This document shows positions 31,560-42,519 of a stretch of DNA of 64,000 nt, piece after piece. Numbering within the stretch: the stretch's first letter is position 1; the number at the start of each line of letters is the position of its first letter. The stretch is taken from assembly GCA_963555705.1 (NCBI GenBank), contig OY743168.1, positions 95,644,925-95,708,924 of the forward strand. Reading direction: 5' to 3'. The position numbers were made by a program, and so were the translations under genes. Source of the DNA: Ligustrum vulgare. Lineage: Eukaryota > Streptophyta > Magnoliopsida > Lamiales > Oleaceae. Below the pieces are notes generated by a model. It had not been told where the DNA came from. It made no database searches and saw only the letters and a program-made list of their open reading frames with translations.

Positions 31560-34145
31560 AATACATTATTCAACGCGTGAAAGAGCGATGGCTCCGCGTG
31601 TCAGTGATATCGATTCCATTAAGAGATAATGGAATAAATTATTGAAAATGTGAGATAATACGTCATTACCTTTTTCGATATAAGGGAAGATTTGGCGACA
31701 AGATTGAGATCATGAGATATTTCCTTGGATATTGTACCTGATTTTTTCGGTATAAAAGTAATAAATGTATGCTGATTTGAACTGTACAGAAATACGTACT
31801 GATGAAATAAATACTGTTTTGAACCAGAAGTTCATACATATGTACAAGTGAAATATCTTGTTGAACCAGAAGTTCTATAATGATTGGTTAGATTCCAATT
31901 CAATAATGAGATTTATTGAGAATGAATAATGGCATTCATTAAAGAACCAGAAGATTGTTATCATTGCTGCTTGTTCTCAAAAGCAAATTAATTATCTCAC
32001 TAAGAATATGAATGACTGATTATTTGCTCAAGTAATGATATTACGAGCAAAGTAATAAATGCTAGCATGAATATATCTTAAAGTCATTAATGATTTTACG
32101 AATTAGTTGAGATAATAGAATATTATATTGCTAATGGTTTAGCAGATTAAAAGCCTCAAGTTATTTGCTATAAGAACAATTTGATTATGCAGCAATATTC
32201 TACACATAAACATGTCAATACGATGAAATAATGATTTGCTTGTGAAACTTTATGATTTTTAAGAAGTGCGATATCTATATACACTCCAACAATACGCACT
32301 TAATATATGATTGTATGACATGTGTTGCGGCATTTTAGCCGATTGATATAATATAAGATTTGTGAATATTATGGGGAAAACACGCTTAAAGCGTAATTAT
32401 GCCTGAAGCATAATGAGAATCGATTCCAAAAATAAATATCTCTTGAATGATTGAGATGATCCCTTTGAGGCTGAATACTCATAGTGAGTATAAGAGACAT
32501 AGTTAAAAGAGATTCAGGTACCTGATGATAGAACATATACAGAGATCTCTCTATGTTATATTGAGTTGAAATGGAATCGATAAATAAGTCGACTACATAC
32601 AACCCTCTTATGAAAATGAGGTTGATGAAATTATAATACTTTGGCCAAGTATATAACCCCAATGTAGGGATTATTATTCAAGGACCAGAAGTCAAAATGC
32701 TTAAATGTGTAAAGCCAGTAATTATATGTACAAATGAAAAATATTTCACAGTCGTAGATGACGACTTGTTGCGCGCAAGATTTTTCATTGAACTGGCATG
32801 ACATATGGTGGATGTGACTATAATCTAAATCACTAGCTTGAGCTCTTTGATATACCAATGAGTGAGATCAAAAAGTGTGATTCTCATCTCGGTATTTTGA
32901 GGGTATTCTTTGATGTACCAGTTGATCGCGGTACGTTGGGATTTCAAGTAAAATGATTGTAGATTATATGTCAAAATTGATATCTATTTCAATGATTGAT
33001 TATGCTCCTGCAAATTAGAAATTGCAGTTTATAAAGTGCAAGAACATACATGTATAAATCATTGAAAGATTCAATATGCCCAGATTAGTATCACTATAGG
33101 ATGATACAAATGACCCCATAATATAATATGTTGAAATTGAAATTGGAGTGTACTATTATTATATTTGAATATTTGGGCATGCAATTGATTTTCAATATGC
33201 AAAATTATATTATCCATCGGAAATTGATTATTCATCAGAAGTGAATATGAAAATGAATATTTAATTATTCATCAGATGTGAATTCTAGATTTTGATAGAA
33301 GTGAATCAATTCTAGATTTGAGTAATGCAATCAGTCAACTAAATAAACATTGCTTGGTATAGCATGTTCAGTACATCATAAATAAACTATGACATCATAA
33401 ATGAGCTATGAACGATTTATATAAAGCTCATCATGAATGATATGTTTTGATGAAAAGATATGAGATTGCATCAATATACTTGTGATATTCCATGAAAAGG
33501 AATAAAAACGCGTTGCACTCTTTTTCCCTTAGCTGAGGTTTTTCTCACAGGGTTTTCCTAGCGAGGTTTTTAATGAGGCAACAGTTGAGGCGTATTGATA
33601 AGAATTAATGAGAATAATGTACTCTTTTTCCCTTCGCTGAGGTTTTGTCCCACAGGGTTTTCCTAGCAAATGTTTTTGAGGCATCATCATAGCTATCAAC
33701 AAGCTATAATTCAGCAACACATTGTTATACTGGAATGATATCAACAAATGAAGAAAATCATACACATCTTATAAAGAATGCTACACACAAGAAGATTTTC
33801 ATATATATTCCAGAAGAAAGATGATATCAATGTTTGAGAAGTTCATGAATCCTCAATTGCACACTTCAGGGGGAGAAACAGCTGTACTCTTTTTCCTTGG
33901 TTCAGATTTTATCCCACTAGGTTTTACTGACAAGGTTTTAATGAGGCAGCACTTCAGAACTTCAAGATTCAGTACATGATTTGTCCTACTCGAACATCAG
34001 ACTCAATGATTTACCATGGCCAACATCAGGGGGAGCAGCTGTACTCTTTTTCCTTCGCTCAAGTTTTATCCCACTGGATTTTCTTAGCAAGGTTTTAACG
34101 AGGCAGACCATTGAGCAAGCGAGTAATATGTCATTCAAGGGGGAG
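31560..34145 (+). other. Internal 3' region of copy 1, non-coding
   Basis: AT-rich, no long plus-strand frame, but closely similar to 43090-45474 in copy 2, including GAACCAGAAGTTCATA repeats, GATATACCAATGAGTGAGATC and GATGTACCAGTTGATCG. Four blocks with TACTCTTTTTCC...GTTTTCCTAG...AGGTTTTAA(C/T)GAGGCA occur at about 33515, 33615, 33880 and 34035. Ends in the polypurine tract AAGGGGGAG. Confidence 0.6.
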
Positions 34146-34360
34146 TGTTAGGAATATTTAGGTAAAGTTAGGTAAAATTAGGTGAATTCCATATTACCAT
34201 TATGCCCTTGATAAAATTTATATATTACGATTATGCCATTGTCCAATATTACGATTATGTCATTGTCCCCTCCTGTAAATAGGGGCCTATATTCATTATG
34301 AAATATTAAGAATAAGAAATTCTCTCTGATTCTCTCTATATTCTCTATTGTTTTACAACA
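34146..34360 (+). repeat. 3' LTR of copy 1
   Basis: 215 bp. Differs from the 5' LTR mainly by a 25-bp internal tandem duplication (AATATTACGATTATGTCATTG) and about five substitutions. Ends TTTTACAACA. Confidence 0.9.
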
Positions 34361-34604
34361 AAATCAAAATAGAAGAAATTATTAGTTAAAAGAAAATTTT
34401 ATATAGAGTAACTTGTCAAAATTGATAGAGCACCTACCTCCTATAAATAGGGGCCTATATTCATTATGAAATATTAAGAATAAGAAATTCTCTCTGATTC
34501 TCTCTATATTCTCTATTGTTTTACAACAAAATCAAAATAGAAGAAATTATTAGTTAAAAGAAAATTTTATATAGAGTAACTTGTCAAAATTGATAGAGCA
34601 CCTA
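34269..34604. repeat. 168-bp tandem duplication across the LTR/flank junction
   Basis: Unit 1 (34269-34436) holds the last 92 bp of the 3' LTR plus about 76 bp of flanking DNA; unit 2 (34437-34604) repeats it almost perfectly. One difference is CCTCCTGTAAAT in unit 1 against CCTCCTATAAAT in unit 2; the 5' LTR has A. The duplication therefore arose after insertion and before that substitution. Confidence 0.9.
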
Positions 34605-34654
34605 AGACAACTCGAGTGTTCAAATTCCCAAAAAGTTGAAAGCTTAGAATTATT

Positions 34655-34905
34655 AAAAAAGGTGTAACCCACACCTTGAGGGCACTACCGACCATGTCCT
34701 GAGCAATTGGTTTGAGAGGTAAATTGCAGATTGTGCCTCTCAGAGTCAGGGTGAAGGACATTGGTAACTCCCGCGAATGGTGGTGACTCCTGCTTGCTAC
34801 AGGGTACAAATCCATTATTTTAGGATTTGAACCCTGCACCCGATTGCGCTGAGTAAGTTTCCTGCCCTCCCCTTTGTCACTGGGAGATATGTCCTAGGGG
34901 CGAAG
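34655..34905 (-). mobile_element. tRNA-derived SINE
   Basis: Flanked by a perfect 13-bp duplication GCTTAGAATTATT (34642-34654 and 34906-34918). Read on the minus strand it has an A-box-like CATATCTCCCAGTGACAAAG (34874-34892), a B box GGTTCAAATCC (34823-34833) and a 3' end GGGTTACACCTTTTTT. 251 bp with a T-run tail and pol III boxes fits a plant SINE. The SINE family is not identified. Confidence 0.75.
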
Positions 34906-34923
34906 GCTTAGAATTATTCACTT

Positions 34924-35104
34924 GAAGCTTGTTTGGTAATGTGAAAAATTAGTTTTTGTGATTTTTTTGATTTTTGATGAATGTGTGGTATAAAAATGTT
35001 TGAAAAATAAAATAAAAAAAACTATGAGTTTAACTAAGAAGAATGGTTGAAATTGAGTTTGACGAGTTGAGACGAAAATTTTCCCCGTTACCAAACAGGC
35101 TCTT
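34924..35104. mobile_element. Candidate hAT-like MITE
   Basis: Ends GAAGCTTGTTTGGTAA and TTACCAAACAGGCTCTT are inverted repeats of the GCCTGTTTGGTAA type common in plant MITEs. A target duplication was not confirmed. It abuts the SINE. Confidence 0.5.
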
Positions 35105-35318
35105 AATCTATCTATCAAAGTTCAGTCCAACTTCTTTTCAACATCTTGGATATTCTATTTTCAAGCAATTTTTTTTAAAACTCTTTTAATCGAATAAAAC
35201 ACTTCTAGAAAATTATTTAAACATATTCAAAAACAGTTTCCTAGTTTCAAAAGTAACTTTTGTCTCTTCAAAAGTCTTGTCATTTTATCCTCGACGGTTG
35301 TAAAATAGCTTAGAGGTG

Positions 35319-35360
35319 AACTTAAAAGTAACTTGATTGAAATCAAGTTACTTTTAAGTT
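35319..35360. repeat. Perfect 20-bp hairpin
   Basis: AACTTAAAAGTAACTTGATT (35319-35338), a 2-base loop, then its exact reverse complement (35341-35360). Possibly the core of a foldback MITE; no ends identified. Confidence 0.8.
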
Positions 35361-36028
35361 ACTTTTTTCTTGAATGCATTATAGTTGCAAGTGAAGAATG
35401 TTATTTAGTCTCTGTTTCGTAAATAAACGATTATTTATGAATAGTGATGTGTCAACATTTCATTGATCAATTTTTTTGAAAAGTCATAAATAATGGCTCG
35501 AAAATCTTTAATCAATCGAAATTATTGGATTTTAAAAAAAATGAACCAATGAAATGTCATGTGATCATTTATAAACAAAATTTATAAATAATTTTTACCA
35601 AACATAGGCCAATGGTGGCAAGTAAGATGTGCTTTTCAAATTAAAGTCAGATTGTAAGTAAGGAGACCAATGTCCCTACGTATTTCCTTGCCATACTATC
35701 AATTTAGTCTCTGTTCTTTAATAAAATTTATAAATCAATTGATAAACATTATTGTTGATGTTGTCTTTTGATGCGAAGCTAGTCAACAAGAATGTGGGAT
35801 TTTGACGCGAAGCTGACTACAAGAATGCGCTTTTTGACGCTTTTTGTCCTTAGTATACTTTTTGCATAATTGAGTTCATTCTTTATCACAAAGATGAACG
35901 GAATTAGTTCGTAGATTCGTTTACTTTTCTAGTGACTTGCATAGATTTTGAACTATAAAAAACAATTAACAACGATTCACACAAGTCTTATAATGTTAAA
36001 AAAAAAAAAAAAACCTTGCCTCTATTAT
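35361..36028. other. No gene recognised
   Basis: AT-rich spacer with the duplicated phrase TTGACGCGAAGCT(G)ACTA at 35769 and 35803. A poly(A) run of 14 lies at about 36000. Confidence 0.3.
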
Positions 36029-36199
36029 GCTCTTGTTTGATAGAGATTAAAATCAAATTTTTAGCGAATTTTGATAAAAGTTGATGAGATGTGTTGTTAA
36101 AAAATTGTGGAACCCATGAAATATATGGTTGTGATTAATTGTTGACTTTAATTTTGATAAAAATTTGATTTTTTATTTTTATCAAAAACAAACAGGCAC
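36029..36199. mobile_element. MITE of a three-copy local family
   Basis: GCTCTTGTTTGATAGAGATT at the left end and TATCAAAAACAAACAGGCAC at the right form imperfect inverted repeats. The interior AATTTTGATAAAAGTTGATG is shared with copies at about 36300-36455 and 48445-48620. hAT-like termini; target duplication not confirmed. Confidence 0.55.
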
Positions 36200-36299
36200 T
36201 AAATATCGAATGTGGCATAGTCTTTGTCGAATGAGGTAAAAAGTAAAACTTTATCAATCTACGACTTTTTTCAAATGAGGTTTGAAACATTTCCTCTAT

Positions 36300-36455
36300 C
36301 TGATTTTGTTAAAAAACAATTTTTTAGTAGATTATGGTGAAAAAAATGATCAAATGTATAGTTAAAAATTGTGTACTTTGTAAAATATATGATTAAAATC
36401 AATTATTTACTTTAATTTAGATTTTATTAATTTTTTAGTTAAAAGAAGGCCTTGT
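36300..36455. mobile_element. Second, more decayed copy of the same MITE
   Basis: Shares TTAGTAGATTATGGTGAAAA...GATCAAATGTATAGTTAAAAATTGTG...AAAATATATGATTAAAATCAATT with the element at 36029 and ends GAAGGCCTTGTCT. Ends are eroded. Confidence 0.4.
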
Positions 36456-36639
36456 CTCCTAGTGATATTTCTTAATCATTATCATGACCGTAGCAATTTA
36501 TTGATTTTCCCCAATAATTGAATACTTTTGTCTGTAGATATTGCATATTTGATTCCATCGATAAATCTATTTTCTTCCTTATGAGTTCTAGTCTTAATAA
36601 GAATGCTAGTTCCTCGTGTTCATATACGCTTCAAGATGG

Positions 36640-37100
36640 TAGCTGGAATTGAAACTTTTTGAAAAAAAGATTTCTACCTTGAGTTAGAGTTTATTAACAC
36701 TTTAACTGGAGACAATGTTGGAGTTCCAGACTTTCCCATGTGGCATTTTGACGAGAAGGGAGAATACACAATTAAATTAGGTTTTCACCTTGCGGTGTCT
36801 CTCTCCAAATCTGACCCAGTGACACAAACTGTTGTTCAAATCCTTTAGCTAGTGGAAAACAATGTGGTCTTTCCATTCCCGCAAAGTAAAATTTTTCATT
36901 TGGAAGAATTTTATATGAATTATTCATTATCGTCTTAACTTGGTACGTAAGCATATTCTCTCTGATCCTGAATGTGGTAGACGTGGTACGGAAGCGGAAA
37001 GTACTACCCATGCCTTATTTTGCTGCCCCTTTGCTTTTGATGTCTGTAATTTTAGTACTTTTCTGATTTGATCCTTGGGTTGGAAAATAGTGATGGGAGC
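36640..37100 (+). pseudogene. LINE reverse-transcriptase C-terminal (zf-RVT) remnant
   Basis: Plus-strand phases include WHFDEKGEYTIKLGFH, then after a frameshift KVKFFIWKNFI, a stop, and LVRKHILSDPECGRRGTEAE followed by STTHALFCCPFAFDV. The W-to-Cys/His order (RKH..C..C..E...H.LF.CPFA) is the zinc-binding domain downstream of RT in plant L1-type LINEs. Stops and frameshifts make it a fossil. The RNase H part of a similar LINE lies at 38950-39350, separated by later insertions. Confidence 0.65.
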
Positions 37101-37370
37101 GAATTTTTCATTCAAGCATATAAGAAGCTCAAAAAGGAGGACGTTGAACTTTTTTGATGATTGCTTGGAAATGTTGGGGAGACCGTAACCTTGCAATTTT
37201 GAAGGAGTTAATAACACTGCAGATGTCACTCTCCAACATGATGCAGCTCACTCTCCAACATGATGCAGCTTTCTTATAGGATTTCAACCTGCTCGCTGCA
37301 ACATTGAAGAAAAAGAATTACTTATAACTCTATTGCTCCTATTTGTTGTTTTGGAGCAACCATCTGTTAC

Positions 37371-37984
37371 GAATTTGGTACTCGGAATCACCACAAAGTA
37401 ACAACAAAGAATGAAGTAAACATAAAAACTTCAAAGAACTTTATCAATCAAAAGTAAAATACAAGAATCAAACTATTTTCACAGAATAAGAACAAATCTG
37501 AACAAACTCAAAAACGGGAAAAATCTCACACAAAAGACTACTAAGAACCAGTGTTCTAAAATGCGCGAAAATGCGCCGCCTAGGCCCGATGCGTGGTCAA
37601 AACGCGTCGAATAAGTGGTATGCGCGTAAAAATGCGGTCAACGTTTTTTTTTTGACTGCCTAGGCGGGATTAAACGCGCCTAGGCACCGCCTAATCCGGT
37701 TTTTTTTTAAAATATATTTAATGTCTTAAAATAATATTAAAAATACGAAACGCATTATGACGCTTATTCTTCGCATTGACACGTCTAAACTTGTGATTCT
37801 TGATTCTCGACCTCGACGCATCGCAACGCATTATGCATTTTAGAACATTGCTAAGAACCACAAAGCAATCTTCTGATATACACAAAGAATTAGAAGATAA
37901 ACCACAAAGTTATTTTGTGAGATGAAAGATCTCTGGGGGAGAGATAACCACGAAGAACCAGAATTAGAGTGAGAGAGACTATAG
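37371..37984 (-). mobile_element. Possible LTR or leader fragment (minus strand)
   Basis: Outside the nested MITE, the minus strand reads as pyrimidine-rich, leader-like DNA (TCTCTCTCACTCTAATTCTGG, TTCTTTGTGTATATCAG, TTACTTTGTGGTGATTCCGAG). It recalls the R/U5 part of a Copia-type LTR. Ends not found, hence low confidence. Confidence 0.3.
37549..37850. mobile_element. hAT MITE, 302 bp
   Basis: Termini CAGTGTTCTAAAATGC and GCATTTTAGAACATTG are inverted repeats; a perfect 8-bp duplication CTAAGAAC flanks it (37541-37548, 37851-37858). The interior is rich in GCGCCTAGGC-type motifs and has no coding capacity. Confidence 0.9.
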
Positions 37985-38835
37985 TGATGTGATCCAAACC
38001 ACGAACACAAGCCCGCACAAAGATCCGTTGAAAATCAAAGGAGGACCGATGACTCGATTGCAAACAAAGAGGGCCAACGAAGCAATGGACGAGCTAGTAC
38101 AAGAAACGATGGCCAAAACAATGTTCGTGTCATCAAAAGAGGCAAGTTCCATGTTGGAACTAAGCCAAAACGACGAGTGGATCAACCTCATTCAAGCCGT
38201 CGAAGAAAATTGTGAAATCTCAAATTTACGGCCGTAACATACCCTACTCACGGCCGTAACGAGTCTACTGCAAAAGAACTGAAATTTCGAAGAATTGGAT
38301 TTACGGCCGTAAATTACAGTGTCACAGCCGTAATGCAGCCTCTGTTAAAATTATGAATTTTCAGAAAAAAAGAACTTACGGCCGTAAATAAAGTCTCACG
38401 GCCGTAACTGTTAAACAGAAACCAAGTTACGGCCGTAAAGGAAGGAATCACGGCCGTAATTCACCATACGCGTAATTTTAGGGTTTTTATTTATTTCCTT
38501 ATTTTTAGCTAGTTGTTTTCTAGTATAATTAAAACTCTTAAGCTAGGTTTTGACCCTATTTATAGGGATTTAATTTTCATTATTGAGAGGCTATTTGCTT
38601 TCAAACCTTATTCTTTATTGAATAAATTCCGAACTTGCGAGTTATTCTTGTTTGTTCAAATCTTGGGTGAGATTTATTTTCATTGTGATCAAGAGGTCAG
38701 CATATCAATCGATTGTGTTGGTTTCTTGGTTCAATTAATTTGAATCAATCTCGAAATCGTGATTCTTTGGCGTTTTTGGGTCGATTCCAATAATTTGTGG
38801 GTTGCGTAGCTACAATTGTTACGTGGTTTGCATCA
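37985..38835 (+). mobile_element. Solo LTR, 851 bp, with palindrome pairs
   Basis: Begins TGATGTGATCC and ends TTTGCATCA (inverted TGATG/CATCA), flanked by a perfect 5-bp duplication TATAG (37980-37984, 38836-38840). A frame at 37989-38237 contains GPMTRLQTKRANEAMDELVQ, the GPMTR peptide often found next to or inside Ty3-type LTRs, so Ty3 origin is likely. TATA-like TATTTATA lies at 38557-38564. Eight 12-bp palindromes occupy 38226-38459. No internal retrotransposon sequence remains, consistent with LTR-LTR recombination. Confidence 0.9.
38226..38459. repeat. Four pairs of TTACGGCCGTAA-type palindromes
   Basis: Positions 38226, 38248, 38301, 38322, 38376, 38396, 38427 and 38448. In each pair the first is TTACGGCCGTAA (a perfect palindrome) and the second T(C)ACGGCCGTAA (one copy CACAGCCG), starts 20-22 bp apart, about two helical turns. 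Pairs recur at 75, 75 and 51 bp. They lie about 100-330 bp upstream of the LTR TATA box, so they could bind a dimeric regulator. Confidence 0.9.
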
Positions 38836-38939
38836 TATAGGAAGCATATGGAAGAGTGAAAGTCACCGATGAAAAGATCAGTCCTTATCTCCAAATGGAT
38901 AGCTCAGATGACGCCGGTTCAATCTAATGGTAGAGATTA

Positions 38940-39352
38940 AAATAGATAATTGAGTTGGTTTTGGGCCAAAAATTCGGATCTTCAACTTTGGCTCCAGCAA
39001 ACTTGGGCTGAGATATTTGGTCCAGTTGCATTTACACCATCCCCAAATGCCATAAAAAGAATGTCGATGCTGCTGTTACAGATTGTTCTAATTCCTTTCG
39101 GAGTTGGCATAATTATTAGGGATGAATTTGGGTCGATGGTGGCTACATCTGCTAAACATTTTGGTGGCAATGTTTCTGCTCTTGATGGTGAATGTTTGAC
39201 TTTAAAAATGAGACTCCAATTTTCTGTTGAAGAATGGATTGAAATCGGGATTATTGAGACTGATTGTACGAATGCAGCTAAGGTTGTTAACCATCCCCTC
39301 CCACACTCTGACCTCGGAGCCATTGGTCAGGGCAAAATTCCAATGTGTTAAA
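38940..39352 (+). pseudogene. LINE RNase H domain remnant
   Basis: An open frame with GVGIIIRDEFGSMVATSAK, ALDGECLTLKMRLQF and IIETDCTNAAKVV. This is the reverse-transcriptase-like RNase H (RVT_3) domain that ends many plant LINEs. It is probably the continuation of the zf-RVT remnant at 36640, split by the Copia-like fragment, hAT MITE and solo LTR. The start is not preserved. Confidence 0.7.
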
Positions 39353-39475
39353 GGGAAAAGTATATAACTACACAACTAAAATTATCGTTTTTTAAACCTA
39401 ACAAACTTAAGGTTCATTTTTAAAAATTAGATGTTAATTAGTAATTAATAAATATAATATAAAAATAGTTATCAC

Positions 39476-39623
39476 TGTTATAAATAATGTATATATATGT
39501 TAATGACATTACCATTATATCCCTGTAAACTTTATATTATTACGATTGTGCCATTGTCCACCTTTATAAATAGGGGCGGGCCTATATTACTCATTTGGAA
39601 TACAATTAAGAGAAGCAATATCT

Positions 39624-39667
<44 letters not shown>

Positions 39668-39699
39668 CTTGTTCTTATATTTTTGATAGTTTTACAATA
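39476..39699 (+). repeat. 5' LTR of copy 2
   Basis: 224 bp, with TATAAATA in the TTTATAAATAGGGG context and a long (CT)n tract (about 39627-39664). The last base pair reads TA where CA is expected. Confidence 0.9.
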
Positions 39700-41587
39700 C
39701 GTTATCAGCACGAGTCTCTAGTCAATTGAGTAATATAACGGGAGTATGCTCTACAGTTGCATCTAAATGATGAACATCTGTATCAGAAACCTGATTATTA
39801 TCAATCAATGTTTTCCTTTCCCAAATCAAACACTTTTGGATTTAGAAAACAACCCACATATTGTAGCTATAAAAACATCAAGAAAGATGGAAATTTTGCA
39901 TGATTCAAAAGTTTCATACGAGGAAAGAAACTTGGTCTCGTTGATGTGCAAAAGGAAAAATTTGGAAAAGAAGGCGGAATTTATCCAATTTTTCAAATTT
40001 TTGGTCAAACTGAAAAAGAAAGATTCCGGCTGATCTAGATGTCCGATCGATGATTGGCCACCTCCATCAGAACGGGCTTGTCGAGGAGAAGACTCTCCTG
40101 AAATTTGGGGATGATCCGACGGCTAAAACAGAAGATATCAACCGGAGAAGAAAGACTAAAAATTGTGCAAAAATCAAAATCTGACCAAAAATTGAGACGT
40201 TGATCCCAGACTATTCTGAACTCCTATCGACGATCGGCCAAATGAATATCAACGGGCTTGTCTAGGAGAAGACTCGACTGAAATTTGGCGCCGATCCAAT
40301 GGTTAAAACGGAAGTTATTGGTCGGAGAAGAAGACTGAAAAATGCTGATTCCGGCCAAATTGTTAGTCTGTTGGAGAAACGGAGACCACGGGCATGTTCA
40401 GGAAGTTGAGGCGCACATTCTGGTGATGGGTTGATTTTTCCGGCCACCGGCGCGTGGCAGCGCGTGAGTGGATTCCGGCGAGATTTTAAATTTCGGACCA
40501 AAATTAAGTTTGTTCTAAATTAAATGTCAAACCTATTGACGGTTTCGATTTACTCATATGATCAATATATTAAAATATGGACGATTTTGCCCTTGATGAT
40601 ACGTTAACGTATATTTATTGTGATTTAACGAATTTGATTAACCATGATTACTGATCTGATGATAAATGATAATAGAATATATATTCTAAAAAATTTAACA
40701 CTACTATATGATAAATTAAAAGATTTAGAACAAAGTACAATTAACATAATAGTTGCCATGTCGTGATGTGTTGAGTATAACTCATTATCATAACGACCTG
40801 GACTATTATAAATACTTTGACTGGATTTGGAGATATGACTTGATCATTTATGAAATGTAATTATTTCTTTATATTGTTACCACCTATATGGTTGGTTCTA
40901 CTGATTTTAAATATCTCTACTCATATAAATTTGATAATATTGTTGTTATTTGATATTTCAACAAATGGTACCAGAAGTTACCATTACCAAAAGATTGTTG
41001 GATTTTAATGAAAATATTTTATCCAATGGTACCAGAAGTTACCAATATCTATATCTGAAAGGATTGATGAAAATAAATTATCCAACAAGAAAAATGTTGA
41101 TGTATGATAAGATAATATCACATGATAGCACAGATATGGCTAATGTGAAAATAATCTCATCAGTATTATGAGATAAATGTTATATGATTGTGATAAGCAG
41201 TTTTGATCAAAGTTCTTGCACAAACATTTGTGTACTCCAGAAGAAGTATATATTTACTCCAGAAGAAGTAAAGATTATCATCTAAACATACTGAAATGAT
41301 ATTATTATTGCTCCTGAAGAAGCATAAACGAGTCATACATGCAAAATACAAAAGGGGGAAACATTTATGATCCTCAAAAGTAGAGGTGTGTATCAGGTGT
41401 AATAATACTCCATACTCTACCACCCCTAATCTTTTTTGTGTGTCTCAAGAGTAAGAATACTCCGTACTCCACCACTCCTAATCATTTTGAGGTTCACAAG
41501 ATTAAAGTTCAAAATACTCATCAACATTAGAGGTGTGACTCAAGAGTAAGAATACCCCATACTCTACCACCCACAATATTTTGAGAT
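39700..41587 (+). other. Internal 5' region of copy 2, no intact gag
   Basis: Starts with the primer site CGTTATCAGCACGAG. Similar in order to 28178-30060 of copy 1, with a partly duplicated GATCGGCC..GTC(G/T)AGGAGAAGACTC segment (40050-40110, 40228-40280). No convincing Gag. Confidence 0.45.
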
Positions 41588-42231
41588 TCACAAGGATAAA
41601 TTTACATTAACCGGACTCTATTTTCGCTTGGTACTCCTTCCTTGCGATCAATCTATCTCAACTCCTGTTGGATCTTGTATTATTGTAACTTTTCCAGCAG
41701 TTCATTGATAGTGGGAGCAGAAATAAGGATCCTCCTAGAAAATGGAGAGATGAATCCCTGTTCCACAGCATAATCAAGAGATGTTAGTAAACCATCGAAG
41801 AAGTTGTTAACATTTAAAAGTCTAATAGGCTTAGTATGGAGACCCAGCTGAGCCCATGAGGTAATATTAAAGATTTACTCTAAAGTACCAAAACCTCCAG
41901 GAATGGCAATGAAGGCATCAGAACCATATAACATGCAAGTTATGTGTTCATGGATAGATAACGTTTGTACTTCATGCCCTCGTGTTTTGCCTGCGACATT
42001 AGCTAAAGGAACGAGTATAACACCTATTACTCTTGCTTTTTCTGCTTGAGCGGATTGTGAAACACAACCCATCAATCAACTACTGCCTCCTCAATATACT
42101 AGATTGATACCTCTCTTTCCCGACTTCTTCCCTAGAAGCACTGATGCTTCTAAATACTCAAAGTCTCTCCCGATTTTTGATCAAAAAAATACATAGATAG
42201 TTTTGATCTGTCTAAATTTTGATCCCTCCAT
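41588..42231 (-). pseudogene. LOG-like pseudogene of copy 2
   Basis: Aligns from its ATG (42229-42231) to a stop position at 41588-41590 with the copy 1 LOG gene. IPGGFGTLE is kept, but the next codon is TAA where copy 1 has Glu (GAA), cutting the conserved PGGxGTxxE motif. Frameshifts occur in the N-terminal part and near the C-terminus. The longest intact piece is 66 residues (41875-42075). Confidence 0.85.
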
Positions 42232-42519
42232 CTTTTAAAAGGAAGGAAAACTTACAGAAATTGTTATTTTGGGATGCATTAAACTGTGAAATTATTTGAC
42301 GTTTTAAACTTGAAAATATTCACTATTTACTGCTCTTCTTTTTAAAAAGTTGCTATTTACTTTTGACTAAATGACACCACTTTTGATCTTGTCTCTGACA
42401 GCATATATTTTGCTCCATAATGGATACTCTTTCGGTGATCTCTCAGTAACAATCTGTTAATACGAGAAAAATACAAAATACTTTGTTAAGATATATACAC
42501 TATACTGATTTACCTTGTA

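Larger units (their letters stand above)
27988..34360 (+). mobile_element. Short-LTR retrotransposon carrying an antisense LOG gene (copy 1)
   Basis: Complete by its ends: LTRs 27988-28177 and 34146-34360 (TGTTAGGAAT...TTTTACAACA), flanked by a perfect 5-bp duplication AAATC (27983-27987, 34361-34365). Directly after the 5' LTR comes CGTTATCAGCACGAG, the primer-site position. GGGGGAGTG just before the 3' LTR is the polypurine tract. The tail repeats CTCTTTTTCCCTT..GCTGAGG and CAGGGTTTTCCTAG, a phrase I associate with Copia-type plant elements. No gag or pol frame survives, yet the layout is shared with the second copy at 39476, so the family probably moved non-autonomously. On the opposite strand it carries an intact LOG-like ORF and a second conserved ORF. 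LTRs differ by roughly five substitutions plus a 25-bp duplication, so the insertion is fairly young. Confidence 0.9.

Noticed and set aside
34823..34894. A functional tRNA gene from the A and B boxes
   Set aside because: No cloverleaf; the boxes belong to a SINE with a 13-bp target duplication.
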